Below, piece after piece: positions 45,811 to 55,659 of a stretch of DNA of 64,000 nucleotides. Positions within the stretch are counted from its first letter, which is position 1, and the number at the start of each line of letters is the position of its first letter. The DNA is from Cellulomonas shaoxiangyii (GTDB lineage Bacteria > Actinomycetota > Actinomycetes > Actinomycetales > Cellulomonadaceae). Position numbers and translations under genes: made by a program. The stretch is from the NCBI RefSeq assembly GCF_004798685.1, contig NZ_CP039291.1:2604001-2668000 (forward strand). Reading direction: 5' to 3'. The notes beneath the pieces were generated by a model. It was not told the DNA's origin, searched no databases, and saw nothing but the letters and a program-made list of their open reading frames with translations.

Positions 45811-45825
45811 CACTCGTGGCGAGTG
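45811..45825. promoter_or_regulatory. perfect inverted repeat in the GlxA/small-protein divergent gap
   Basis: CACTCG-TGG-CGAGTG lies midway in the 51-bp gap between the regulator and the small membrane gene. AraC proteins usually bind direct repeats, so the binder may differ. Confidence 0.4.
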
Positions 45826-45849
45826 CCGCACGAGCGGAGGATCTCCGCC

Positions 45850-46023
45850 ATGGACATCGTCTCGCTCGCCCTGCCCGTCCTCGCACTGGCGGGCTGGCTC
45901 GCGTGGCTGCGGCACGCCGTGGCGCGCGACGGCCTCGGCGACGGCCGCCCGCCCGCCTCGCACGAGCCCTGGGACGACCGCCGGGGCGGCTGGCCGTCCG
46001 CTCCCCTGCGCACCCCGCGCTGA
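45850..46023 (+). CDS. small single-pass membrane protein
   Basis: 57 residues. One hydrophobic helix (about 3-20; DIVSLALPVLALAGWLAWL) is followed by a charged Asp/Arg/Pro-rich tail. GGAGG lies 8 bases before ATG 45850. It is divergent from the GlxA-type regulator, 51 bases away, and may be its target. Not recognised. Confidence 0.55.
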   Translation: MDIVSLALPVLALAGWLAWLRHAVARDGLGDGRPPASHEPWDDRRGGWPSAPLRTPR

Positions 46024-46142
46024 GCCCGCCCGCGGCCGGACACGCGGAGCGACGCAGCGCGCACGTCGCGCGGCGCCTTGCTGCGAGACTGTCCCGGAGC
46101 GTCGGCACGGGCCGCCGCCGGACGAGCGCAGGAGGACGGGAC

Positions 46143-46739
46143 GTGGGTGAGCTGCCGCTCCGCCTCGCGGTCATCGGCGACGAGCTGGTCGCGGGCGCCG
46201 GGGACCCCCGGTGCCTGGGCTGGGTCGGCCGGGTCGCCGCGCGCACGCCCGCGCCGGACCCCGTCACGGTGCTCACCCTGGCGGTGCCGGGCGAGAACAG
46301 CACCGAGCTCGGGGTGCGCTGGGACGCCGAGGTGTCGCGGCGGCTGTCCCCCGAGGCGGACAACCGGCTGGTCGTGGGGGTCGGCCGCGCCGACGTGACC
46401 GCCGGCCTGTCGCTCGCGCGCAGCCGGCTCAACCTCGCCAACGTCCTCGACGTCGCGGACCAGCGGCGGATGCCGGCGTTCGTCGTGGGCCCGCCGCCGG
46501 GCGCACCCGAGGACGGCGACAAGATCGCCGAGCTGTCCGCGGCGCTCGGCGACGTCGCGGCGCGCCGCCGCGTGCCCTACGTCGACATGTACTCGCCGCT
46601 CGCCGCGCACGACCAGTGGCTCGCCGACATGGCGACGTCCCGCGGGCACCTGCCCGGGCAGGCGGGGTACGGGCTGATGGCGTGGCTCGTGCTGCACACC
46701 GGCTGGCACGCCTGGCTCGGCCTGCCCGACGACGCCTGA
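46143..46739 (+). CDS. SGNH/GDSL-type hydrolase
   Basis: 198 residues. VIGDELVAGAGDPRCLGW is the block I with Glu in place of the nucleophilic Ser (GDEL for GDSL), VVGVGRADV is block III-like (usual GxND replaced by GRAD), and a C-terminal SRGHLPGQAGY has the His. With the first block altered, hydrolase activity is uncertain. AGGAGG is 7 bases before GTG 46143. Family members are esterases or lipases. Single gene, convergent to pilT. Confidence 0.72.
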   Translation: MGELPLRLAVIGDELVAGAGDPRCLGWVGRVAARTPAPDPVTVLTLAVPGENSTELGVRWDAEVSRRLSPEADNRLVVGVGRADVTAGLSLARSRLNLANVLDVADQRRMPAFVVGPPPGAPEDGDKIAELSAALGDVAARRRVPYVDMYSPLAAHDQWLADMATSRGHLPGQAGYGLMAWLVLHTGWHAWLGLPDDA

Positions 46740-46760
46740 GCGCCGGCGGGCGGGCGGGGC

Positions 46761-47846
46761 TCAGCCGACCAGACCCGCCGAGCGCAGCTCGAGCGTGAGG
46801 TCGTGCGGGTTCGACGCCGCCGCGAGCGCGTCCTCGTACGTCACCACCGCGTCCCGCACGAGCGTGAACAGGTGCTGGTCGAACGTCTGCATCTTGTAGA
46901 AGTCGCCCTCCTTGATCAGCTCGGCCAGCGGCGGGTTCTCCTGCGGCTCGACGATCGCCTCCGCCGTGCGGCCGGTGTTCACCATGACCTCGATCGCGGA
47001 GACGCGACCCGTGCCGTCGGCGCGGCGCAGCAGACGCTGCGAGACGATGCCGCGCAGCGCCTGCGCGAGCGCGATCCGGACCTGCTTCTGCTCGTGCGGC
47101 GGGAAGAAGTCGACGATGCGGTTGACCGTCTCCGCCGCGTCGATGGTGTGCAGCGTCGACAGCACGAGGTGGCCGGTCTCCGCCGCGGACAGCGCCGCAC
47201 GGACCGTCTCGACGTCACGCATCTCCCCGACCAGGATGACGTCCGGGTCCTGCCGCATCGCCGCGCGCAGCGCGACCGTGAAGTTGTCGGTGTCCTGGCG
47301 GACCTCGCGCTGGGAGACGATCGCCTTCTTGTCGGCGTGCAGGATCTCGATCGGGTCCTCGATCGTGACGATGTTGACCTCGCGCAGCGTGTTGATCAGG
47401 TCGACCATCGACGCGAGCGTCGTGGTCTTGCCCGACCCCGTCGGGCCCGTGACCAGGACGAGCCCGCGCGGCTCGAGCGCGAGCTCGCCGATCACCTCGG
47501 GCAGGCCGAGCTCGCTCATCGCCTGCGCGCCGATCGCCACCCGACGGAAGACGAGGCCGAACGTGCCGCGCGCCTGGTACGCGTTGACCCGGAACCGCCC
47601 GACACCCGGAAGCGAGTAGGCGAAGTCCGCCTCCTTGGTGGTGCGGAACGTGTCCACGAGGTCGTCCGGGAGCACCTCCTCGAGCATCCGCTCGGTGTCG
47701 GCGGGACGCAGGTCGGGCGCCTGCAGGCGGCGCAGGCGGCCGTCGACGCGCACCCGCGGCGCCGAGCCGACCTTGCAGTGCAGGTCGGAGCCCTGGGTGC
47801 TCGCCAGCGCGTGCAGGAACGGGATCACGGACTGGGTCTCTGCCAC
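46761..47846 (-). CDS. pilT: PilT-type twitching motility ATPase
   Basis: 361 residues, the usual PilT size. PFLHALASTQGSDLHCKVGS is the N-terminal PAS-like part; Walker A is GPTGSGKTTTLA, and AMRQDPDVILVGEMRD and AETGHLVLSTLHT are the Walker B and His box. PilT disassembles type IV pili. No other type IVa pilus gene is in the window; the nearby Tad cluster uses a different ATPase. GTG 47846 precedes the family N-terminus; no clear ribosome site. Confidence 0.88.
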   Translation of the reverse strand: MAETQSVIPFLHALASTQGSDLHCKVGSAPRVRVDGRLRRLQAPDLRPADTERMLEEVLPDDLVDTFRTTKEADFAYSLPGVGRFRVNAYQARGTFGLVFRRVAIGAQAMSELGLPEVIGELALEPRGLVLVTGPTGSGKTTTLASMVDLINTLREVNIVTIEDPIEILHADKKAIVSQREVRQDTDNFTVALRAAMRQDPDVILVGEMRDVETVRAALSAAETGHLVLSTLHTIDAAETVNRIVDFFPPHEQKQVRIALAQALRGIVSQRLLRRADGTGRVSAIEVMVNTGRTAEAIVEPQENPPLAELIKEGDFYKMQTFDQHLFTLVRDAVVTYEDALAAASNPHDLTLELRSAGLVG

Positions 47847-47991
47847 GCGGAGTAGATCGGCCCGCGGGGCCGCGCACTTGAGCCGCGACCCCGTGGCCGA
47901 CGGCACGCGCCGGGTCCGCGGTGTGGGACGATGGGGCGACCCATGGTGCGTGCACGCGTGCGCGCGCCCGCACGACGCGAGGAGATCACCG

Positions 47992-48066
47992 ATGAGCAAG
48001 CGTGGCCGCAAGCGCCGCTCGCGCAAGGGCAATGCCGCGAACCACGGCAAGCGTCCCAACGCCTGA
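47992..48066 (+). CDS. bL37-like 24-residue ribosomal protein
   Basis: 24 residues: MSKRGRKRRSRKGNAANHGK followed by RPNA. Length, the basic KRGRKxR start and the NHGKRPN end match, from memory, the 50S protein bL37 described in mycobacteria. CGAGGAGATC lies upstream of ATG 47992. A strong terminator follows closely. It is divergent from pilT. It would be missed by gene callers with a length cutoff. Confidence 0.75.
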   Translation: MSKRGRKRRSRKGNAANHGKRPNA

Positions 48067-48085
48067 GCGGTCGACGCCCCGACGT

Positions 48086-48121
48086 ACGAGGGCCCCGGAG
48101 CACGTGCTCCGGGGCCCTCGT
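48086..48121 (+). terminator. 36-nt perfect palindrome terminator after the bL37-like gene
   Basis: The 18-bp arms meet at CACGTG; the stem begins ACGAGGGCCCC. It lies 20 bases after the bL37-like stop, between that gene and leftward rsrA, so it can act on both. Confidence 0.78.
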
Positions 48122-48184
48122 CGTCTCTCGTCCCGCGGCTCTCGCCCCGCGTCGCTCGGCGGCGCGGTCAGGCCTGTCGGCCCG

Positions 48185-48502
48185 TCACGCCTCCGGGCCG
48201 GCGGCCTCGCGCAGGCGCAGCACGCTGATCTGCTCGTGGATCCGCACCCGCAGCGTGGCGGGCGCCTCCTCCTGGCAGCAGCGCCGCACGAGCTCCTTGA
48301 TCACGACCTCGACCTGCTCCTCCTCGAGGCACGGCGTGCACTCCGCGAGGTGGGCCGCGATGCGGTCGCGGTCGAGCTCGTCGACCTCGGCGTCCACGTA
48401 CTCCCACAGGCGCGCGACCGCCTCGGAGCACCGCATGTCGCCGCTCGCGCAGGGGTCGGCCGGCAGCGGGGCGCCGCGGCGCTCGTCCTCGAAGGCGCTC
48501 AT
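48185..48502 (-). CDS. rsrA: zinc-associated anti-sigma factor (RsrA-like)
   Basis: 105 residues. HLAECTPC (His51, Cys55, Cys58) plus Cys25 in MRCSEAV give the HxxxCxxC zinc motif of redox-sensing anti-sigma factors; a CC pair (RRCCQEE) lies downstream. Oxidation of the thiols would release the sigma factor. ATG 48502 overlaps the sigR stop as ATGA. This pair matches SigR-RsrA of Streptomyces and SigH-RshA of mycobacteria. Confidence 0.88.
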   Translation of the reverse strand: MSAFEDERRGAPLPADPCASGDMRCSEAVARLWEYVDAEVDELDRDRIAAHLAECTPCLEEEQVEVVIKELVRRCCQEEAPATLRVRIHEQISVLRLREAAGPEA

Positions 48503-49224
48503 CGTCCGGCCTCCGGTCCCGTCGGAGCCGCGCCGGCGAGGCCGCGCCCGCGCGCGTAGCCGGAGAGGAGCTCGCGCAGCTGCGCGCGGCCACGGTGCAG
48601 TCGGGACATCACCGTCCCGATCGGCGTCCCCATGATCTCGGCGATCTCCTTGTAGGCGAACCCCTCGACGTCCGCGAGGTACACCGCGATGCGGAAGTCC
48701 TCGGGGATGCTCTGCAGGGCGTCCTTCACGTCGGAGTCGGGCAGGTGGTCGAGCGCCTCGGCCTCCGCGGAGCGCAGACCGCGGGACGTGTGCGACTCCG
48801 CCCGCGCGAGCTGCCAGTCCTCGATCTCCTCCGACCGCGACTGCTGCGGCTCGCGCTGCTTCTTGCGGTAGGAGTTGATGTACGTGTTCGTCAGGATCCG
48901 GTACAGCCACGCCTTGAGGTTCGTGCCCGGCCGGTACTGGTGGAACGCGGCGAACGCCTTCGTGAACGTCTCCTGGACGAGGTCCTCGGCGTCGGCCGGG
49001 TTGCGCGTCATGCGCAGGGCAGCGCCGTAGAGCTGGTCCAGGTGGACCAGCGCCTCGGCCTCGAACCGGTCGGTGCGGGCTGCGTCGCCCTCGGCCTCGG
49101 GGGCGCGGGTGGTCCCTCCGCCGTCGGTCGCTGCGGAGCTGTTCCCTGCCGAGTCGGTCCGTACGGAACCGGCCTGTGCGTGGCCGGTCCGTGCCGAGTC
49201 GGTCGCTGCGGTGTCCTCGCTCAT
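48499..49224 (-). CDS. sigR: ECF sigma factor SigR/SigH (redox stress)
   Basis: 241 residues. A Thr/Ala/Ser-rich N-terminus (about 45 residues) is followed by sigma region 2 ([40 protein letters not shown]) and region 4 ([20 protein letters not shown]). It directs the thiol-oxidative stress response, held in check by the RsrA-like protein encoded next. ATG 49224 is preceded by TAGGCT 8 bases upstream and no Shine-Dalgarno, so the transcript may be leaderless; no GGAAT-GTT autoregulatory promoter was found. Confidence 0.93.
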   Translation of the reverse strand: MSEDTAATDSARTGHAQAGSVRTDSAGNSSAATDGGGTTRAPEAEGDAARTDRFEAEALVHLDQLYGAALRMTRNPADAEDLVQETFTKAFAAFHQYRPGTNLKAWLYRILTNTYINSYRKKQREPQQSRSEEIEDWQLARAESHTSRGLRSAEAEALDHLPDSDVKDALQSIPEDFRIAVYLADVEGFAYKEIAEIMGTPIGTVMSRLHRGRAQLRELLSGYARGRGLAGAAPTGPEAGR

Positions 49225-49232
49225 CACCCACG

Positions 49233-49238
49233 AGCCTA
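49233..49238 (-). promoter_or_regulatory. -10 box (TAGGCT) of a leaderless sigR mRNA
   Basis: TAGGCT (reverse strand) lies 8 bases before the sigR start codon, and the intervening CGTGGGTG is not a strong ribosome site. Confidence 0.42.
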
Positions 49239-49453
49239 GTGGTCCGGGCTGGGGGGCACCTGGGAGGCCGGCGAACGCCGGACCGGCCGCCGGCGGGCAG
49301 AGCCCGACGGAGGCGGGGGCCGCCGCACGGACCTGGAGGAGGACGGTCATGCCCGGCTCAACGCCGTCCGCCGTCCCGGGCATTCCCGCCGCGCCGAGCG
49401 GCCGCGCCCGGGCTAGCGTGAGGGCGACCGCCCGTCCGCGTCCGGAGGAACCC

Positions 49454-49999
49454 GTGCTGCTGCGCCGTGCCGCCCGCCCCATGTTCGCCACCTGGTTCGT
49501 CTCGCAGGGCCTCGACGCGCTGCGGCACCCGCAGGGCCACGCCCGCATCGTGCGCGACGCGCTCGACGGGGTGCGGTCGCGCGTGCCCGACCAGGCCCGC
49601 GCCGCGCTGCCCGGACCGGTCGGCGCCGCGGTCGAGGGTCGGCTCACGGACCCGCAGCTCGCGACGGCCGCGCGCGTGCACGGCGCCGCGCTCCTGGTCG
49701 CCGGCGCCGCGCTCGCCGTCGGGCGTGCACCGCGGACCGCGGCGCTCGCCCTCGCGGGGCTGACGCTGCCGATCGTGCTCGTCAACCTGCCCCTCGGGCG
49801 CAAGCGCTCGGAGGAGGAGGAGCGGGAGCGCACCGCGCGCCTCGTCCGGGCGGTCGGGTTCACCGGCGGGGCGCTCATCGCCGGCGTCGACCTCGAGGGC
49901 CGGCCCGGCGTCGGCTGGCGCGTCCAGCACGCGCGCGCCGACCGCGCGGCGATGCGCCAGGCCCGCGCCCGCTGGGCCGCCAAGCACGCCGACGCGTAG
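49454..49999 (+). CDS. DoxX family membrane protein
   Basis: 181 residues. An N-terminal [18 protein letters not shown] is typical of DoxX proteins, followed by four hydrophobic helices ([33 protein letters not shown]) and a basic C-terminal tail ending KHADA. GGAGG lies 5-6 bases before GTG 49454. Function of the family is not settled (in mycobacteria it is linked to oxidative stress). It is next to the sigR-rsrA pair, divergent. Confidence 0.8.
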   Translation: MLLRRAARPMFATWFVSQGLDALRHPQGHARIVRDALDGVRSRVPDQARAALPGPVGAAVEGRLTDPQLATAARVHGAALLVAGAALAVGRAPRTAALALAGLTLPIVLVNLPLGRKRSEEEERERTARLVRAVGFTGGALIAGVDLEGRPGVGWRVQHARADRAAMRQARARWAAKHADA

Positions 50000-50051
50000 C
50001 CGCGCCGCCGGCGCCGGTCGGACCCGCCCGACGGACGTCCGCGCCCGCCGA

Positions 50052-50057
50052 TAGCCT
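50052..50057 (+). promoter_or_regulatory. -10 box (TAGCCT) of a leaderless aroA mRNA
   Basis: TAGCCT lies 7 bases before ATG 50065 without a ribosome site, placing transcription start at the start codon. Confidence 0.5.
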
Positions 50058-50064
50058 GGCCGCC

Positions 50065-51375
50065 ATGACCACCACCTCCGCCGCGCCGCACCTCTGGGCC
50101 GCACCGTCCGCGACCGGCCCGCTCGACGCGACGGTGGAGGTCCCCGGCTCGAAGTCGCTGTCGAACCGGTACCTGGTGCTCGCGGCGCTCGGCGACTCCC
50201 CCAGCCGCCTGCGGGGTGTGCTCGCGAGCCGCGACACGCAGCTCATGGCCGCGGCGCTGCGCTCGCTCGGCGCCCGGGTCGAGGAGGACGGGTCCGACTG
50301 GACCGTCACCCCCGGTCCGGTGCGCGGCGGCGTGGACGTCGCGTGCGGCCTGGCCGGCACGGTCATGCGGTTCCTGCCGCCGGTGGCGGCCCTGGCCGAC
50401 GGCCCCGTGCGCTTCGACGGCGACCCGCAGGCGCGCGTGCGGCCGATGGGGCCCGTGCTGTCCGCGCTGGAGCAGCTCGGCGTGCGCGTCGAGTGGCACG
50501 GCGAGCCGGGCTTCCTGCCGTTCACCGTGCACGGCCGGGGCGGGCTCGCGGGCGGCTCGGTCGACGTCGACTCGTCGGGCTCCAGCCAGTTCGTGTCCGG
50601 CCTGCTGCTGACCGGCGCGCGCTGCACCGACGGTCTCACCGTCCGCCACACGGGTGCGACCCTGCCGAGCCTGCCGCACATCGCGATGACCGTGGAGGTG
50701 CTGCGGGCCGCCGGGGTCGTGGTCGACGACTCCGCGCCCGCGACGTGGCGCGTCGAGCCCGGCGCCATCGCCGGCCGCGACGTCCGCGTGGAGCCGGACC
50801 TGTCCAACGCCGCGCCGTTCCTGTGCGCCGCGCTCGTCGCCGGCGGCACGGTGCGGGTGCCGGGGTGGCCGTCGAGCACGACCCAGCCCGGGGCGCTCGT
50901 GCCCGGCATCCTCGAGCGCATGGGCGGCACGGCGTCGCTCGACGGCGACGTGCTGACCGTGACGGGCACCGGGACGGTCCACGGCGTCGACCTCGACCTG
51001 CACGCCGCGGGGGAGCTCGCGCCGACGATCGCGGCGCTCGCCGCGCTCGCCGACTCCCCCACGCGGCTGCGGGGCATCGCGCACCTGCGGGGTCACGAGA
51101 CCGACCGGCTGGCCGCGCTGGCGGCCGAGATCACGCGCGTCGGCGGGCACGCGGAGCAGACCGAGGACGGCCTCGTCGTCACCCCCGGCCCGCTCACGGG
51201 CGCCGCGTGGCGCTCGTACGCGGACCACCGCATGGCCACCGCGGGCGCGCTGGTCGGGCTCCGCGTCCCGGGCGTGGCGGTCGAGGACGTCGCGACGACG
51301 TCGAAGACGCTGCCCGACTTCGTCGGCATGTGGTCGCACATGCTCGCGGGGTCGCGCGCGGGGGCCCCCGCCTGA
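50065..51375 (+). CDS. aroA: 5-enolpyruvylshikimate-3-phosphate synthase
   Basis: 436 residues. [35 protein letters not shown] (the actinobacterial variant of GNAGTxxR), [14 protein letters not shown] and [11 protein letters not shown] are the family motifs for shikimate-3-phosphate and PEP binding. It is the sixth step of the shikimate pathway. The start is leaderless (TAGCCT 7 bases upstream). The stop overlaps rsgA by TGATG, so the aroA-rsgA pair is co-translated. Confidence 0.97.
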   Translation: MTTTSAAPHLWAAPSATGPLDATVEVPGSKSLSNRYLVLAALGDSPSRLRGVLASRDTQLMAAALRSLGARVEEDGSDWTVTPGPVRGGVDVACGLAGTVMRFLPPVAALADGPVRFDGDPQARVRPMGPVLSALEQLGVRVEWHGEPGFLPFTVHGRGGLAGGSVDVDSSGSSQFVSGLLLTGARCTDGLTVRHTGATLPSLPHIAMTVEVLRAAGVVVDDSAPATWRVEPGAIAGRDVRVEPDLSNAAPFLCAALVAGGTVRVPGWPSSTTQPGALVPGILERMGGTASLDGDVLTVTGTGTVHGVDLDLHAAGELAPTIAALAALADSPTRLRGIAHLRGHETDRLAALAAEITRVGGHAEQTEDGLVVTPGPLTGAAWRSYADHRMATAGALVGLRVPGVAVEDVATTSKTLPDFVGMWSHMLAGSRAGAPA

Positions 51376-52448
51376 TGGCGGAGCGGCGCTACGACGAGCG
51401 GGACGTGCGGATCCGTCCCGGTCGGGGGTCGCGGCCGCGCACCAAGCAGCGGCCCGCCCACGAGGACGCCCGCAGCGCCATGGTGGTCGCCGTCGACCGC
51501 GGGCGGTACACCGTCCTGGTCGAGCCGGGCACGCCGGACGAGACGCGCGTGCTGGCGATGAAGGCGCGCGAGCTCGGCCGCCAGCGCGTGGTGCCGGGTG
51601 ACCGGGTGGACGTCGTCGGCGACACCTCGGGCGGCAGGGACACGCTCGCCCGCATCGTGCGGATCGGCGAGCGGCGCACGGTGCTGCGGCGCACGGCCGA
51701 CGACACCGACGCGGTCGAGCGGGTCATCGTCGCGAACGCCGACCGGCTCGTCGTCGTCACGGCCCTCGCGGACCCGGAGCCGCGCACCCGCATGATCGAC
51801 CGCTGCGTCGTCGCCGCCTACGACGCGGGCATGGACGTGCTGCTCGCGCTCACGAAGGCGGATCTCGCGCCGCCCGACGAGCTCGTCGCGCTGTACGCCC
51901 CGATCGGCGTCGAGGTGGTCGTGACCCGGCGCGCCGAGGACCCCGTGACGGGTGAGCGCACGATCACCGGGCTCGACGAGCTGCGCGCCGCGCTCGACGG
52001 GCGCCTGTCCGTGCTGGTCGGGCACTCGGGCGTGGGCAAGTCGACCCTCGTCAACGCGCTGGTGCCGGACGCGCACCGGGCCACCGGCGTCGTCAACGAC
52101 GTGACCGGGCGCGGGCGGCACACGTCGACGTCGGCCGTCGCGCTGGAGCTGCCGGGCACGTCCACGCCGACCTGGGTGGTGGACACCCCGGGCGTGCGGT
52201 CGTTCGGTCTCGCGCACGTGGAGCCGGAGCGGCTGGTGCGCGCCTTCCCCGACCTCGCCGCGGTCGCGCGCGAGTGCCCGCGCGGCTGCACCCACCTCGC
52301 CGGCTCCCCCGACTGCGGGCTCGACGACTGGGTCGCGGCCGCCCCCGACGACGTCGTCCGCGCCGCCCGCGCGGCGCGCGTCGACTCGTTCCGGCGCCTG
52401 CTCGTGAGCAGGCTCGGCGCCCCCGAGCCGGAGGAGCCGACGCGCTGA
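51375..52448 (+). CDS. rsgA: ribosome small subunit-dependent GTPase A
   Basis: 357 residues. An OB-fold N-terminus is followed by a circularly permuted GTPase: G4 LTKADLAPP precedes G1 GHSGVGKST and G3 DTPGVRSFG. The C-terminal zinc motif [15 protein letters not shown] is complete. It assists late 30S maturation. The ATG overlaps the aroA stop (TGATG). The order aroA-rsgA-hisN is common in actinobacteria. Confidence 0.95.
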   Translation: MAERRYDERDVRIRPGRGSRPRTKQRPAHEDARSAMVVAVDRGRYTVLVEPGTPDETRVLAMKARELGRQRVVPGDRVDVVGDTSGGRDTLARIVRIGERRTVLRRTADDTDAVERVIVANADRLVVVTALADPEPRTRMIDRCVVAAYDAGMDVLLALTKADLAPPDELVALYAPIGVEVVVTRRAEDPVTGERTITGLDELRAALDGRLSVLVGHSGVGKSTLVNALVPDAHRATGVVNDVTGRGRHTSTSAVALELPGTSTPTWVVDTPGVRSFGLAHVEPERLVRAFPDLAAVARECPRGCTHLAGSPDCGLDDWVAAAPDDVVRAARAARVDSFRRLLVSRLGAPEPEEPTR

Positions 52449-52529
52449 CCCCGGCGCGCGGCGGCGCGCCCCGGCCGGCGGGTCGCCGCACCGGTACGGT
52501 GGCGCGCGACCACCGACGAAGGAGCACGC

Positions 52530-53342
52530 ATGGCGACCGCGTACGACGACGACCTGCGCCTGGCCCACGTGATCACCGACCAGGTCGACTCCGTGACGAT
52601 GGCGCGGTTCAAGGCGCTGGACCTGCGCGTGGAGACGAAGCCGGACCTGACGCCCGTCTCCGACGCCGACCGCGCCGCGGAGGAGCTCGTCCGCACCGGC
52701 CTGTCGCGCCTGCGGTCGCGGGACGCCGTGCACGGCGAGGAGATGGCGGACACGGGGCACGGACCCCGCCGGTGGATCGTGGACCCGATCGACGGGACGA
52801 AGAACTTCGTGCGCGGGGTGCCCGTGTGGGCCACGCTGCTCGCGCTCATGGACGGCGACGAGGTCGTGCTCGGCGTGGTGAGCGCGCCGGCGCTGGGCAA
52901 GCGCTGGTGGGCCGCGAAGGGCACGGGCGCCTGGACGGGCCGGTCGCTGGCCGCGGCGACGCGCCTGCACGTGTCGTCGGTCGCACGGCTCGAGGACGCG
53001 TCCCTGTCCTACTCCAGCCTCACCGGCTGGGAGGAGGAGGGACGGCTGCAGCCGTTCCTCGACCTGACGCGGCGGGTGTGGCGCACCCGGGCGTACGGCG
53101 ACTTCTGGTCCTACGTGCTGGTCGCCGAGGGTGCGGTCGACGTCGCGACCGAGCCCGAGCTGGCGCTGCACGACATGGCGGCGCTCGTGCCGATCGTCAC
53201 GGAGGCGGGCGGGCGGTTCACCTCCGTCGACGGGGTCCCCGGACCGGGCGGCGGCAACGCCCTCGCGACGAACGGCCTGCTGCACGACGAGGTGCTGGCG
53301 GCGCTGGCGGCCCGCACACCGGTCGACGCCGAGGGCGCCTGA
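52530..53342 (+). CDS. hisN: histidinol-phosphatase, inositol monophosphatase family
   Basis: 270 residues. VHGEEMADTG and DPIDGTKNFVRG bind the metal ions; LALHDMAALVPIVTEAGG is the C-terminal metal and substrate motif. Actinobacterial members downstream of rsgA act as histidinol-phosphatase HisN in histidine synthesis; other inositol-phosphatase activities are possible. GAAGGAG is just upstream of ATG 52530. Confidence 0.88.
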   Translation: MATAYDDDLRLAHVITDQVDSVTMARFKALDLRVETKPDLTPVSDADRAAEELVRTGLSRLRSRDAVHGEEMADTGHGPRRWIVDPIDGTKNFVRGVPVWATLLALMDGDEVVLGVVSAPALGKRWWAAKGTGAWTGRSLAAATRLHVSSVARLEDASLSYSSLTGWEEEGRLQPFLDLTRRVWRTRAYGDFWSYVLVAEGAVDVATEPELALHDMAALVPIVTEAGGRFTSVDGVPGPGGGNALATNGLLHDEVLAALAARTPVDAEGA

Positions 53343-53354
53343 CCGCCGTCCCGC

Positions 53355-54128
53355 TCAGAGCCCGAGCACGCCCGGCAGGGCCGCCAGCGACGTGACGACG
53401 TGCACGCCGGCGGCCCGCGCGGCCGCGAGGTCCTCGTCGCTCACCGGGACGCGGCGCACGCCCGGCCGGTCGAGCCACACCCCGACGAGACCCGCCGCGA
53501 CGGCGGCGCGCGCGTCGACGTCCAGCTCGTCGCCGACGTAGGCGGTGCGGGCCGGGTCCGTGCCGAGCCGCCGGCACGCCTCGACGAACACGCGCGCGTC
53601 GGGCTTGCCGACGCCCAGCGTGTCCACGCCCACGAGCACCCGGAGGTGGGCGTCGAGCCCCGCGCGCACCAGCTTGTCCGTCTGGTACGCCGAGGCGGCG
53701 TTGGTCAGGGCGCCGACGACGACCCCGGCGTCGAGCAGCGCGCGCAGCCCCGCGACGGCGTCCTCGTGGGCCACCCAGCCGGCGCGGAACGCCGCGTCGA
53801 AGCGCGCGTCCCAGGCGTCGTACGCGACGTCGTCGAGCACCGGCCCGCCGAACGCGGCGTGCAGCTCGTTGGCGCGCGCCATCCGCTGCGTGCGGTGGTC
53901 CACCTCGCCGCGCGTGTATGCGCGGTAGTGGCCGTTGACGTCCGCCCGCCACGCCGCGAGGGCCGCGTCGACCGTGGCGTCGTCGACGTCCCCGACGTAC
54001 GCCGCGAGCGTGTCCGCGATGGCCGCGCGGAACGCCGCGCGCGTGTCGACGAGCGTGTCGTCGATGTCGAGGAGCACGCCGTCGACGAGCCGCTCCCCCG
54101 CCGTGCCGGCCGGCCGGGCGCCCGTCAC
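53355..54128 (-). CDS. HAD-superfamily hydrolase
   Basis: 257 residues. [11 protein letters not shown] holds the nucleophile Asp motif (DxDxT), GALTNAAS is motif [11 protein letters not shown] motif III and [15 protein letters not shown] motif IV. The helical cap follows motif I, a haloacid dehalogenase/phosphoglycolate phosphatase-like (class I) layout. The substrate is unknown. GTG 54128 overlaps the gltX stop as GTGA. Confidence 0.85.
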   Translation of the reverse strand: MTGARPAGTAGERLVDGVLLDIDDTLVDTRAAFRAAIADTLAAYVGDVDDATVDAALAAWRADVNGHYRAYTRGEVDHRTQRMARANELHAAFGGPVLDDVAYDAWDARFDAAFRAGWVAHEDAVAGLRALLDAGVVVGALTNAASAYQTDKLVRAGLDAHLRVLVGVDTLGVGKPDARVFVEACRRLGTDPARTAYVGDELDVDARAAVAAGLVGVWLDRPGVRRVPVSDEDLAAARAAGVHVVTSLAALPGVLGL

Positions 54129-55624
54129 GCGTCGAGCGTGGCGCGCAGCCGGGCGATGCGTGCGAGCGTCGCGTCCTTGCCGAGGATCTCCATCGACTCG
54201 AACAGGGGCGGCGAGACGCGGCGGCCGGTGAGCGCCACGCGCAGCGGCGTGTACGCGAACCGCGGCTTGATGCCGAGCCCGTCGACCAGCGCCTCCTGCA
54301 GCGCGGCCTGCGTCGCGTCGGTCGTGAAGCCGTCGGCGGGCAGGTCGGCGAGGACGCGGGCGGCCGCGTCCAGCACGTCGCCGGCCTCCGGCCGCAGTGC
54401 GCCGCGCGCGTCCTCGGCGACCTCGAGCGCGTCGTCGGTGACGAACAGGAAGCCCAGCATGCCGACCGCCTCGCCGAGCAGCGTCATGCGCTCCTGCACG
54501 AGGGGCGCGGCCGCGTCGAGCAGCGCACGGTGCTCGTCCGACAGGTCCGCGTAGGTGGCGGCGGGGACCAGGCCGGCGGCGTGCAGGTACGGCACGAGGC
54601 GGGCGCGGAAGTCCTCGGGCGCGAGCAGTCGCACGTGCGCGGCGTTGATCGCCTCGGCCTTCTTGACGTCGAAGCGCGCGGGGTTCGGGTTGACGTCCGC
54701 GACGTCGAACGCGGCGACCATCTCCTCGACGGAGAACACGTCGCGGTCGGGCGCGATGGACCAGCCCAGCAGGGCGAGGTAGTTGAGCAGGCCCTCGGGC
54801 GTGAAGCCCCGGGCGCGGTGCAGGAAGAGGTTCGACTCCGGGTCCCGCTTCGAGAGCTTCTTGTTGCCCTCGCCCATGACGTAGGGCAGGTGACCGAACT
54901 GCGGCATCACCGTGGCCACGCCGAGGTCGAGCAGCGCCCGGTAGAGCACGACCTGGCGGGGCGTCGACGACAGCAGGTCCTCGCCGCGCAGCACGTGGGT
55001 GATGCCCATCAGCGCGTCGTCGACCGGGTTGACCAGGGTGTACAGCGGGTGGCCGTTGCCGCGGACGATGACGAAGTCCGGCACGGACCCCGCCTTGAAC
55101 GTCACGTCGCCCCGGACGAGGTCCGTGAACGTCACGTCCTCGTCCGGCATGCGCAGGCGCAGGACCGGCTCGCGGCCCTCGGCGCGGTACGCGGCCTTCT
55201 GCTCGTCGGTCAGGGCGCGGTCGTAGCCGTCGTAGCCGAGCTTGGGGTCGCGTCCCGCCGCGCGGTGGCGGGCCTCGACCTCCTCCGGCGTCGAGAACGA
55301 CTCGTACGCGTACCCGCCCTCGACCAGCCGGCGGGTGACGTCCCGGTACAGGTCGTAGCGCTGCGACTGCCGGTACGGCTCGTACGGGCCGCCGACCTCG
55401 ACGCCCTCGTCCCAGTCCAGCCCGAGCCAGCGCAGCGCGTCGAGCAGCTGCTCGTAGCTCTCCTGCGAGTCGCGTGACGGGTCGGTGTCCTCGATCCGGA
55501 ACACGAACGTGCCGCCGACGTGCCGGGCGTACGCCCAGTTGAACAGCGCCGTGCGGATCAGCCCCACGTGCGGCGTGCCGGTCGGCGAGGGGCAGAAGCG
55601 GACGCGGACGGCACTGCTGGGCAC
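54125..55624 (-). CDS. gltX: glutamyl-tRNA synthetase
   Basis: 499 residues, class [21 protein letters not shown] carries the HIGH-type motif (HVGL) and [13 protein letters not shown] the KMSKS-type motif (KLSKR). It charges tRNA-Glu, and possibly tRNA-Gln, to be amidated by GatCAB. GTG 55624 has GAGGTGAC upstream. It is leftward, coupled to the HAD gene, with an alanine symporter upstream. Confidence 0.96.
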   Translation of the reverse strand: MPSSAVRVRFCPSPTGTPHVGLIRTALFNWAYARHVGGTFVFRIEDTDPSRDSQESYEQLLDALRWLGLDWDEGVEVGGPYEPYRQSQRYDLYRDVTRRLVEGGYAYESFSTPEEVEARHRAAGRDPKLGYDGYDRALTDEQKAAYRAEGREPVLRLRMPDEDVTFTDLVRGDVTFKAGSVPDFVIVRGNGHPLYTLVNPVDDALMGITHVLRGEDLLSSTPRQVVLYRALLDLGVATVMPQFGHLPYVMGEGNKKLSKRDPESNLFLHRARGFTPEGLLNYLALLGWSIAPDRDVFSVEEMVAAFDVADVNPNPARFDVKKAEAINAAHVRLLAPEDFRARLVPYLHAAGLVPAATYADLSDEHRALLDAAAPLVQERMTLLGEAVGMLGFLFVTDDALEVAEDARGALRPEAGDVLDAAARVLADLPADGFTTDATQAALQEALVDGLGIKPRFAYTPLRVALTGRRVSPPLFESMEILGKDATLARIARLRATLDA

Positions 55625-55659
55625 GGGTCACCTCGGGGTCGGGACGGGTGGGATCCTCC

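Noticed and set aside
48499..49453. SigR-dependent autoregulatory promoter (GGAAT - GTT)
   Set aside because: Searched by eye upstream of sigR on the reverse strand; no convincing match was found.
48499..51339. Very long leftward frame through sigR and opposite aroA
   Set aside because: Only the sigR part (48499-49224) is coding. The part opposite aroA is an antisense shadow.
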